From: Cyanoderma ruficeps
Taxonomy: Eukaryota; Chordata; Aves; Passeriformes; Timaliidae
Assembly (NCBI GenBank): GCA_008694505.1
Contig: VZDJ01000034.1
Location: 1,968,534-2,032,533, forward strand
DNA: 64,000 nucleotides
Reading direction: 5' to 3'
The notes under the pieces were generated by a model, which did not search any database, was not told where the DNA came from, and worked only from the letters and a program-made list of their open reading frames with translations. Of the stretch, positions 1-12,300 are shown piece after piece. Positions within the stretch are counted from its first letter, which is position 1. Each line of letters starts with the position of its first letter. The position numbers and the translations under genes are program-made.

Positions 1-242
1 TTGTTTTGCAGAGGCATGTAGGCAACTCTCAGTTTTACTCCGTCAAGAGCCTCTTCTTTGACACAGAGATAGTTTTATTATTAAACAAAATAGATTTTTT
101 TTATCAAGACACCTAGCAGAATGTGAAAACCAGTCAAGTACATTTGTGGTGTGAATGTGTTCACTGCAGGACTAAGACAGACCAAAAAAGCACTTGCAAC
201 TTGAAGTGGTCATTTTGTAAAATGCTGTGATTCTCTTCACAG
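1..242 (+). other. 3' end of an upstream VPS13D intron
   Basis: No coding sequence continues left of the acceptor TTCTCTTCACAG at 231-242. The stretch is AT-rich intron with no repeat that I recognise. Confidence 0.7.
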
Positions 243-395
243 GGCTGCGCTGTCTCACAGTGGGAGTCCAGGTGTTGTTCCTGAGGAAAACGGGACGTTG
301 CTGGGTGATGCCCATAATGTCAGTGAATGGCAAGAGGTTATCACTGGGGAAGAGGTTCCGTTTGAGTTTGAAACCAGAGGGAAGCTCAGACACAG
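243..395 (+). CDS. VPS13D: VPS13D exon 1 of window
   Basis: The exon runs from the acceptor TTCACAG to the donor CAG|GTGAAG and gives window residues 1-50. It reads as a polar, acidic linker ending EVPFEFETRGKLRHR, which leads into the VAB domain. The 3' boundary is firm because the split codon AG|G joins exon 2 in frame. The 5' boundary is less certain: further AG dinucleotides lie at 259-260 and 270-271. Confidence 0.85.
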
Positions 396-3300
396 GTGAA
401 GGGACCGGGCCATGAGATGTTCTGACAGTCTCGTGTGTGGAACACACAGGTTCACAGTTGTGAGAGCACTGGCAGGTGTCACATTAAAAGTGGCTTTCTT
501 TAAAATCTACTGTTGATGTTTAGTTTCTAGTTTTAATACTCTTGTATGGCGGGAAATTAAAATTTCTCTGATAAAGCAGCAACTATTGCTGTTGGTGGCA
601 GCTATTCCTCTATGTGAGTTGGATCACTATACGCTTTTAGAAGGACTTGGGGGCCTTGGTTACAAATCAATGTCCTTTATTTTAAAGGACTGTTGGGGCA
701 GTATTGGTTGTTATCAGAGGTAAGAACTAGAGCTTGTTAACAAATATGTAGCACGCTTTTATTTTTGTGACGTAGTTATGTGTCTGTGTGTTCCTTAGGA
801 ATGGTGGATTAATCAGACATAAAATCAGGTCTATTTATCCATGAAATGGAAAAACTCTTGAGATTTTTTTAATGCTTCAGTGAGATTCTTTTAACAGAAT
901 CCAGAGGATGTTTGTCGTTTGAACTGTTTGGTATTTAGTCTGTATAATAATGCTCAACAGTAATTTAACTTGATCTAACCTGGTAGGCACACACATGATC
1001 TAAGGATTCATCAGCTGCAAGTGAGAGTAAATGGCTGGGAAGAAGTGAGTCCAGTGTCTGTAGACAAAGTTGGAACGTATTTCCGATACGCTGCACCAGA
1101 TAAGAATTCCTCCTCTTCTACTGTAAGTTCTGATTTTGAGTGTTTTTGAAGAATATGTGAATTAGGAGTAATGATGTCTGCAAAGTTTTGATTAAAATCA
1201 TCTGCTTTATGAGACACTCCTCTTTCCAGTTAGCCTGGATTGGGAGAGCTTGGAGATGCTCCTGGCTGTGTAAGCAAACCACAGGCAGAGCAGTCAGCAC
1301 TTAATCTGTGCTTGGCAGGCAGAGCTTCCAGTGACAGAACAAATATATTAGTGACAGGCCATGCACTCGTGGAGACTGAGCTTTAAATCAGCCCAGCATT
1401 TCAGCAGCTACTTTTATTTCTTTTATTGCAGGAATGCTTTTCATGTATTTAAGTTGCTTAAAATAAACAACACTGGCCATTTCCTGTAAGCCTATGGACT
1501 GTTTTCAAAGTATGTGGCTCCGTAGACAAATTATACTTGTCATGAAGGGCAAATGCAATTATAATAATCAGCAGGCTGGCATTTGGTGGAGGCTCAGTGA
1601 TAAAAATGGTCTTGTGGATGTCAAGAGTAAGTTTTGAGACTAGCTACTGGAAGTTATTGAGCACTGGACAAATTGGAGGTTGAGATCTTTTTGATATAAA
1701 ACAATTAAATTAAATTTGATACTGCTGACAAGAGCCAGTGGTCTCTTACTTGAATTTTCTGATGTTTTTATATTGAAGCATAAAAAGGATCACCTCTCTA
1801 TAATTTGAATATTGAAGGAAAAGGATGCAAATTATGAGATTATGATAAATTAATGAGAACTGCTGTTCAGCAACATCTCTTATAGAATTTTTCTTTACAA
1901 CAAACCCTCCTTAAGCTTCACTTTTTTGCAAAGCAGTATTACAAACAGGCTTTGCTAATCTAGTTCTGACGTGATACAAAGCTGTACTGAAGATCAGAAA
2001 CACAAAGTGATGAAAGTTTATTCTTCTATAGTAAAGTTCTGTGTTAAAGCTGAGAGCAGTATCTAAAAGTTGAACTACTTTAACCATCTTGTTTACTTTC
2101 CTCCCAGCTTGGAAGCCCAATAAGTAGAACAAATATAATACATCCACAAGTCTATGTGAGTATATATTTTGATTTTTCTGAGAGCTACTTAAGTAAGAGT
2201 AGGGAAACTCTACAAGTGAACTATCCTTCTAGAACCTTTTCAATAGAAAAGAAATAAAATTGAAGCAAACAAAATGCACTTTCAAATCAGAGCAAATACT
2301 TAAGATTTGTCATTCCGCAGAGTATAAATGTTTGAAAAATTGGTCTTAAGTTCCAATATATGAATTGTAGCATGTAAACACATACTATATGCTGTTTTCA
2401 GAATCAAAGTGGTAATGACTTCGTGTAATGTACAAGGTAAAACACCACAGAAGGGCAGCTATGAGTGAGCAAAGTATGAATATATTAAGAAAGCTCCACT
2501 TTTTTTTTCAGTTTGGACAGATAGGAATGATGAGTGACTGGTAATTATATGAGGCTTAGACTTCAAACTTCATGGATTTATTAAATAATGTAATAGCGAG
2601 ATGATGTATAAAGTTCTCTTAGGATCGTAATGCTCTTATTTGAACTTGCATCATTTTGAGAAAGATAATGGAGTTAGTGGTATATGGAATTGCTTTTTTA
2701 TAATTTTACTGTGCTTTGAGGAGGAGGTACAGGATTATAAACCACCATTATTTAACTATTTATGCACCTTGTGAGTCGCACGTGGTTGGACTCAGTTGCC
2801 GAGTTTTTGTCCAGCAGTTAGTGCTTCACAGTGGAGGTGTCCCTCTTCTAGATATATTCATTACCTGAGCTTTTTAATGCTTTTAAATATCTTCCAGTTT
2901 TCTTCATTGCCTCCAGTTCGTGTGGTGTTTGAAGTCACCATGGAGGGGAGCGCCCGGAAGGTGATAACAGTGCGCTCAGCCTTGATGGTGAAGAACAAGC
3001 TGGAAACTCCAATGGAACTGAGACTGGACAGTCCTTCTGCCCCTGACAGTGAGTGCTGTACCCTCCTGAGACCCACATTCCTACAGCATTCCCTATATAC
3101 TGTGGGGGGTTCAGCTTTCTCTGCAAGAAGATTCACTCCCTGTAATGCTTCACACCAGAATGGACCTCCCTAGACAGGATATGGGTCGTGTTAAGGAGAA
3201 AACAGCAAGAGACCAGAGAGCCATGGGATTTTTGGGTTTTTTTCAGATAAACAGGGAAAGCTGGGGCTCTGTAAAGACTGAATCTAATTTCTGTATGTAG

Positions 3301-6300
3301 GAAAGTTGTCTCTTTAGCAGCAGTCTAGAGGGCTTTGGTGTTACTGTGCAAAGGTTTAATGTAGAAAGGTAATGATACACTGATAGTGTACCCAAAAGGT
3401 TTGGAGAATGAGGTTTTTTGTAACAAGTGTTTTCACTAAAGAATTTGGGTACCAGCAAGTTTTTAAACTGTTTCAGATTTACACACTGAAATTAGTCTGC
3501 TGCCAGATTGTTAATAGAGCTGAAAATAACAGCTTGGTTTTTGAAACATGCATAAAGCAGGAAGAGATTTACATTAAAATTAAACGTATTGCCTTAAAAA
3601 TTTGAGGCCTACTACTTCAAAATTTTATGGTTTCCAGTAAAGGAGCCTCTTTTGATATGTGTGTTTTCTTCTCTGGTTGCAGAGCCTGTACTCCTTCCGG
3701 CAGTTATGCCAGGAGATTCCTTTGCTATTCCATTACATCTCACATCCTGGCGTTTGCAAGCCAGGCCCAAAGGAATGGGAGTCTTCTTCTGTAAGGCTCC
3801 CATTCACTGGACTAATGTCCAGAAGGCAGCAGAGGTGTGCAGCAGTAAGAGGGAGTGTCATTCCATGGAGTCTGAAAACAGCCAGTTCTTCAGGTAACTA
3901 AAGCCTGCTTCTTTTTTTGTAACTCTGATAAATGAAATCTGTGAAAGTGAAGAACATGAAAGAAAATGCTGAGAGATGAAAGCTGCTGCATTTTAATGGT
4001 ATTTTTTATTGGGTCTGTTGAATAGTGAGAAAGCAGTGAAGTGTAGCTGCTCTGTTTCTACAGGGCTCCTTCAAGTCCCTCTGACAGTGCTTGTTAAACT
4101 TCTGACCATACAAAGCACACTATGAATATTTATTGTAAAAAAAAGAAAAAGTTAGAAAATAGGATGTGAACTTATATTAAATTAACTGCTCTGTCTCACT
4201 GAGGATAATGAGTGGTTTTCCAAAAGAGTGTTCACAAATACTCTTTGTCCTCAGTGTGCCCTGCTTGGTTCTGAGGCCAAAAATGTCTCTGCATAGTGAG
4301 GAATTGATGGAATTTTGTAGTTTTCTGACATGATTGATTCAGGGTTGCTTTAAATTGAGGAAATACTAGGATAGGGATTATGGAAATTGTGTCAGGAAAT
4401 GACCTTTGCACACTATATAGTTACTGCTGTGTGTCAGTTTCATAGTTCATTTCCTAATATGCTGGTTTTTTAATGTATCATAAGGAGCAAAATAAACAAA
4501 TTATTTAAAATGAAAGTTCACCAACTCAATTTTTCACCTTAACTAATGAAAAACTGAAATGTCAAGTGGTCAGAGCAAGGATATATCTACTGGAAAGAAG
4601 GACACATTCAGCATTTATGTTTAAGAGCATGATTATAGTTTACTTTAATGGTTAAAAATCTCCTTTTAGTAGCAGTTAAGAACATGCTTTTGCAAGTTTA
4701 TGAAAGTTGGTTTTAAAGGTGGCAATCTCTAATAGCCATTTTCTGTTAGGTCTCTGAATAGACCAGATTTTGGGGAGCTAACTTTATTTAAAATCAGAAA
4801 ACTCATGTTGTCTTAATGTCAGACATAAATAGAAAATACCTCATAATAATCCACAAAGTGATTATGTGGAGAACAACTCTAAATGCTGATTTTCTTATCG
4901 ATCCTGAAGTTAGAATATCTTTGAGGACAATACAGGAAGACAAGGTTTAATTCACTGACTTCTCACATGTGTTGGCATTCCCAGGTTTTGCGTTGCTATA
5001 AAGAAAGAAAACTACCCAGATTACATGCCCTCCAGCATATTCTCTGACAGTGCTAAGCAGATTTTCAGGCAGCCTGGGCACACCATTTATCTCCTGCCAA
5101 CGGTGGTGGTCTGCAATCTGCTGCCCTGTGAGCTGGAGTTCTACGTGAAGGGTTTGCCCATCAGTGGGACGCTGAAGCCTGGCAAAGAGGCCGCCTTGCA
5201 CACGGCTGACACAGCCCAGAACATTGAGCTCGGTAAGGCTCCTGCTCAGGGACCATTTGCTGCCCTCTCTGGACCTGCAGGAAACTTGTTTCTGCAAGGA
5301 GCTATGGCACAGAATGGAAAAAATAGAAAGCATTTAAATGATGATTTCATTGGGTTGTAGGGCTTCTTATTTTTAGTAATGAAGTGAGCACACTGAAAGA
5401 AAACCAACCCATTGTTGCCATCATTCCTCCAAATATGTCACTTAGAATGTTCCTTGTTCAGTTCTTGTTTTCCTGATAGTGGAAACTGGAGAGAGCAGTG
5501 CTAAAGAGAGGAATAAATCAAATAAGCTTCTAATATTTTGGGTAGTTTTGCTCTTTTCTTTCTGACAGAAATAATTGGTGTTGAGGATATATGTGGACTT
5601 CCTCAACACTGGCTAGACCTGTAATGCCTAAAGCAATAATTAGCCCTAAGCAGGGTCCCTTACAGAACTTGGTTGTGACTTAAACTGAGGCATTTCTTCA
5701 TGAAGTCAGAGTTTACTATACTGGACAGATTTAAAAGTTGATCAGGGTGAGCTCTACAAAATATTTAGGGAGATCAAATTATGTGAAACACCAACTTAAG
5801 TGCTCATCAAAACCTCGTGTTTGTGTGGATGATGTTCTATTTTGCTCTGCTTTGTTCTGTTTCATAGGGGTATTGCTGGAAAACTTCCCAATCTGCAAAG
5901 AGCTGTTGATTCCTCCAGGGACACAAAACTACATGGTGCGGATGCGACTGTACGATGTCAATAAACGGCTGCTCAATCTGACCATACGGATTGTGTGTTG
6001 TGCTGAAGGCTCTCTGAAAATACTCATTTCAGCTCCATATTGGTTAATCAACAAAACAGGCAAGTTCTGTTGTAATCATGAAGTGAGAAATAAGGATTTC
6101 CTGTAGTGTTTTCATTCGCTTTCTAGCCAAATAACGCTTTAAAATGCTACTTAAAAGGAATAAAGGTTGTAAGAATTTATATTTTTAGTAGTGCCAGCAG
6201 CTAGCGTTTGATGCATGTTACAGCAGATAACTTAGACATTGGGTTGCTACAACAGGAGCTGTTGTACCTTTCAATAAGTCAATATAGATTAGATCACTGT

Positions 6301-9300
6301 TAAAATTTGTGGTTTTCAAAGACTGAAATGCCTTGAGAAGGCAATGGGTGTGAATTGCAGTGAGTCTGTGTGGACTTCTACTGGCACTTTCAGGTCTGCA
6401 CGGACCAATCTCATGACCTGCAGCCATGAGCAGCTGTTTTAAGAAGATTAGATGAAGAACTAGAAGGAGAATTCATGCACAGTAATGGCTAAAATACTAC
6501 AACAAAAATGTCTTGGGTTCCTTAATTTGAAATTTTTACTGTTCTCGTTGTAAGTTGTACAAAGGTGATGTGTAGTTTAACACTTTTTTTCTGTGTTTGC
6601 TTAAAGGATTGCCACTTATCTTCAGACAAGATAATGCAAAAACAGATGCAGCTGGTCAGTTTGAAGAGCATGAGCTTGCTAGAAGCCTCAGCCCACTGCT
6701 GTTCTGTTATGCTGATAAAGAACAGCCAAACTTGTAAGTAAGAAGGGCAGTCAGGCAGAACTTTATGAAGATGAAAGTATTAAGATGACCTGTGAAATAA
6801 TTCAGTTTTTTAATACTGCTCAATTTTAATAATTGAGCTATTGATTTCTTAGATACTTCCTACTGAAAGCTCCTTGGTTGGCCAATTCTGTTGTGTCTCA
6901 ATTTATTAAAAATCTAATTTTTTTTTTTTTATTTCAAAGATAAAAGACACACAAATGCTATCATGATTAATCAGTCTGGAAATTTCCAAGCTTTTTACAG
7001 GACATGGCCATTGACTCCTTACCAATCTGTTGAAAGGGCTTATGGCAGAAATGCAGAATGTGTCACTCAGTAGGAGATTTATCATGGCTTCACATGCTTC
7101 TATATCCAGACACATATTATTTTTCTATCTGGACATGTGTTTGATCACCAGCATCGTGTTGCTACCTGATCCTTCAATTAAATGACTGAATCTTTGTGTT
7201 TTCTTCTTACCCTTAGTTGCACAATGCGGGTTGGGAAAGGAATCCACCCTGAAGGCATGCCTGGCTGGTGCCAGGGTTTCTCCCTGGATGGTGGCAGTGG
7301 TGTCAGAGCCCTCAAGGTGATCCAGCATGGAAACCGGCCAGGCCTCATCTATAACATTGGTAGGTGGTGATGGGAACACTGGAAAACTGTGTGGAACTCT
7401 TGGTGAGATACAATGTCAGTGACACCAGAAACAGAATAATTGCTGCAGAGGAATATGTCTTCTTAAAAACTTTTGAGGGTCCAGAGAAAACCATTAAACA
7501 AAAGATAGTATTCTAAGTATTTTCGTATCTTTGTTTTCAACTTTATTAGCTTAAAAATTAGTTTTCAGTTATTTTTAATTTTACATTTCATCCTTGAGTG
7601 TTAATAGCTACATTATCAAACTGTTCTGTCTGCTTCTGTGTTTTTATTCCCTCTGTATGTTAATTCCAAGTACATTCTGAATCCCAAGACATTACTCTGA
7701 TTATTTTGAGTGTCTGTGTGCTGTAACTGTTAAGCCATGTGCTGCTTCTGTGGGTTTTGCTTGGTGGTGCCTGCATAGGCTGATGTGCAGCTTCTGCATT
7801 CCTTGTGCTCCTGGTGTACATACAGTACAAGCAGGTTTTAGTTTTGAATTAAATGAGAGTCTGGAAGTTACTCTGCAGTGATGGTCAAGGAATTTTTCAT
7901 CTGTTTAAAAGTGAAATAATTACTTGCATTGATATACTTGTGATTGGAAATTGTTTTGGGGTTTTTTTATCTTCAGTTATCTTCACTATATAAGTTGTAC
8001 TTGAGAAATAGAGGGTAGCAAATGGCATAAGGTTATGTTTACTGTTTAAAATAATGTTTCAGTGCAAGACAATGATATGACACCAAAACTTCATCTCAGG
8101 AACAGAAGAGAGAATTTGTGTTCTCTAAAACACATTGTGTCAGCTGTCTTTTTCTTTTTTCACCTTGTTTTTATTGCTAGGTATTGATGTTAAAAAAGGC
8201 AGAGGCCGTTACCTTGACACCTGCATGGTCACCTTTGCTCCCCGGTACCTGTTAGACAATAAATCGAGCTACAAACTGGCCTTTGTTCAGCGAGAATTTG
8301 CCAGAGGTCGGGTAAGAAGCTTCCTGGTGCTGACTTTTTAGTATAGTACTGTACCTAGACACAGCATCTGCTCACCAAGAAGAGCTGACATTGTTCTTTA
8401 AAGTATTGTTGGCTGGTTATGAGGATCTTTCTCATTATTCCAATAGCAGCATCCACCTGAGAGAAGAATGGCTGTGTTTGTGTTTTAGAGGTGTATAGGT
8501 TAAGAGTGGATTTTTTCAGTGCTGGGATTATTTACCAATTATTTACCAGCTTCTGTTCCTAGGGAACATCCAATCCTGATGGCTACATCTCCACCCTCCC
8601 TGGTTCCAGTGTCGTGTTTCACTGGCCAAGGAATGATTATGATCAGCTGTTGTGTGTGAGGCTGATGGATGTCCCAAACTGCATTTGGTCCGGGGGCTTT
8701 GAGGTCAACAAGAACAATTCGTTCCACATTAATATGAGGTAGCCGTGACCTATAAATCTTCTGCAGCTGCTGTGTTTTGATAGAAGCAGCTGTTTCACGC
8801 TGCAGATAATGCAGATCAGAAGTTTACCTGTCTTGTATTGTGTTCTTGTTCAGGGACACTCTGGGAAAATGTTACTTTTTAAGAGTAGAAATTACCCTTC
8901 AAGGAGCCACGTACCGCATTGCGTTCAGCGACACCGACCAGTTACCGCCACCTTTCCGCATTGACAATTTTTCCAAGGTAGAAGAACCAAACCCCATATT
9001 TTTTACCTTTACTTTTTTTAGTAAAAAAAAGTAGTTCTTCTGTATTTGTTAGAAGTGGGAGCTAACTAACTTGTGTAATGAAATAAAATGAAAGTCTGTG
9101 TATTTGTCTGTAATAGTTGTAGTTTCCTGAAGTTCTAGTAAAAATTGCTAGTTCACAGCTCTTTTTGGAGTACTAGTGTTAACATTGTGGCTTTCATGAG
9201 TCCTTTGAAAGTCTTACAAGGAAGAGAAGTGTTAGCAATGAGAGGGATGATATTTAATCTGTTCTAGTCTCATAATTTAGATTAGCAGGGTTTGAGATGC

Positions 9301-12300
9301 TCCATGGGCCTGCAGACATTTTGAACCACAGATGACAGATAAATGCAAATGCGATGTTTCTCATCCCTTTAAAACTCTCTTTACTTGGGACCTGAATGGA
9401 AGAATATGCATATGGAAATGATTGAGGGGGGGAAAAAATGAAGTGATCTGAACATGTTTCAGTCATCAACTCCTGGTAAATGAGTAAATGATAGCAAAAA
9501 GTCTATCTGATGAAGGATTCCTGTGTGAACAAGCTCCTCCTTCCTGACTGTTACAGGTCCCAGTTGTGTTTAAGCAGCATGGGGTGATAGAGCCCAGGCT
9601 GTCAACTGATGTGAAGCCCATGACCTCTCTGGATTATGCATGGGATGAGCCGATCCTGCCTCCCTTCATCACGCTGACAGTGAAAGGAGCAGGCTCCTCA
9701 GAAGTTGTCTGCTGCATGAATGACTTCCAAGACAGCAAACAGCTTTACTATGAAAACTTCATCTATATTGCTGCTACATATACTTTCTCAGGGTAATTCT
9801 TTATATCTTTGATGGAAATATTTTTAATGTTCACATGAAGCTTTAATTAATTATCACCAAGTTATAATTCTCTTAATGGTTACCATTGAAAATTTTTTCA
9901 CATGGAGTTAAACTTCTGTCTACCTTGTAGCTAGCAGAAGAAATGCCAAGTTCAGAAGTTGTGTGGCTGTCAGTAATTTGTGCATTTTACCTCATTTGAA
10001 CATAGTACCTTTGCTTTAGAGGTGCAGCTTGACACTGTTTATTCTGTCACACAGTGAGAAGGATTTAGCATGTGGCATCTGCTGTGACCCCACTATGTGA
10101 TCTTGGAAGAGTCTGGATGTTTGAGTCCCTCTCTGGGGCCTTAAATGTATTTTGGTGTGTAAAGGACTCTTTACCACAAGTCACACCTATTTACAACACG
10201 CCTGTGAGGTTTAAGCTTGCACTAGTTTATATGCTGCTGAAAACAGCTCTGGGAGGTTGATACAGGGCTTCGTTACTTTCCTCAATATGAAGTAGAAAAC
10301 TGTTGTTTAATTCATCTGTTTTGCCCATGAAGTTCCTAGTTTCAGTGAGAAATCAAAGCCCCTTTTAAGAATGTACTCAAGTTACCAGCTTGCCCTGGTA
10401 ATTCCTAACAAGAGGGCGAAAACCCCCAATATAAACATTAGTCTGACGGGCTGTATTGGAATTGTAAACTTCCAGTTTGAATTTGGGTCCAGATTTGATT
10501 CATGCTACAAAAGAAGCTGCTACTCTGAACAGACATGATGCTGTTTTCTTGATGTTCCAGGTTACAGGAGCCAAGTGTAAGACCAGTTACTTCAAATAAG
10601 GATGCTGCTAATGCAGAGCTTGTCCTTGATGTTTCTCCAAAGACTCAACGAGTTTTGCTGAAAAAGAAGGTACCAGGACACATTTGACTTTTTTTTTTAT
10701 AATGCTGTTACTGTGTACAGAAGTAAAATCAAATGCTTAGAGTAGGACAGCCTTACAAAAAAAAAGTTGTAACTTTTAAAGGGTAGAGAAAAACTCCAAA
10801 GTGATAGTTTATTTTGAATTGTGGTGGTGCTTCTGTATAAGACTTTTATAGGGGTAAAGGTGACAGAAAAGGGAATTAGAATAAAGTAGCAAGGAAGGTT
10901 GTAAATGCCTCCAAGACAACAGAATGTGGTAGTTGTGTGTTGGATAGTCTCATGAAGTTACGAGGTAGGACATGTTTCCTTTTCAGGAGCACTGTAAGCC
11001 AAGTCATCTATTTCTGGAGCTCTTAAGAAATAGAAACTGTGTTTAGATATTGCTGAGATTAACAAACAGCTTTTAAATGCAGCTTTGCATCTACCTGCTG
11101 CTGTGTATTCATTGAGTATCAGAGTTCAATCAGAAGCCTTTATCCAGACTAGTTTCTAATTCTAATTCAGGGCTCTGAAGTTATATATATACAAGTTATT
11201 CCAAGAATTATAATTCAAAGCCTCTGATAGCAAAACAGAACAAAAACATTTGCTCTGTACTGTATTTAAATGTTGGATTTTTCTGTAACAGGAGCCAGGA
11301 AAACGATCCCAGCTCTGGAGGATGACTGACTCAGGAATGCTTTGCCATGAAGGTTCTTCAGTTCCCCATAACCCCCACAAACCTTCTCCTCGCTCCGAGG
11401 ACTCCAGCATGATTTTAGATATTGCAGGCCTGGCAGCTGTCACAGATAACAGGTATTGAAATACAGTTCCTCAGGAAACTGATGGGGGTTTCTAACAATG
11501 TCTTTGAAAACATACTTAATATTATAGTCTCTGAATATGGAAAGACATTGTTCTGAAGGCATGTGAAAGAGCTGAATTTTATCTAGTTTTATTTAAAAAA
11601 TCATGATCACCCGTATGACTTGGAAATACTTGTAAAAGCATGGCTGATGCCTTTTCAGCAGGTGACTGTTGACGGAGCACTTCAGAAGAGAGATTAGGAA
11701 AATGACCTGGGGCAAAAATAAATGTTCAGCATTAACACAAGTGCAGAGTAAAAGTTGTGAGGTGCATCCTCTGAGCACTGGGGCTTCCCCTGCAGGTACG
11801 AGCCGCTGATGCTGAGGAGGCCGGACCGGCGGCGCAGCACGACCCAGACGTGGAGCTTTCGGGATGGGAAGCTGACCTGTGGGATCCATGGCCTTGTTGT
11901 CCAAGTCAGTACTGGTTATATGCTGAACCTGTTCTGTTTGTTACTGGTGCAGATGACAGAGTCATTTGGGCTTAGAATTGAAGTGAACTAAAAGCCTTGA
12001 GGCAAGTTCCGAATATGGAGTAAAGCAAACTTGTGTAACAGCTTATGTTTTAAGCTTATATTTGAATGTTCTTATTAATTTCAAATAATTAAAGATCTCT
12101 CACTATTAATTAGAAACTAGAATAGTATTTTAGTTAGTACTGTGGTACTACATTGATCATGTTGTGATCAAATTACTGCGGTGTAGTAAGTTACTACTTG
12201 GAGCAACTAAAAAAGCTCTGTATTGCTGTCTTTAGATAATATTGCTGACTAAGTAAGGATTTACATTCTCATCTACAGGTCCAGAGTTCCTCTTTTAAAA

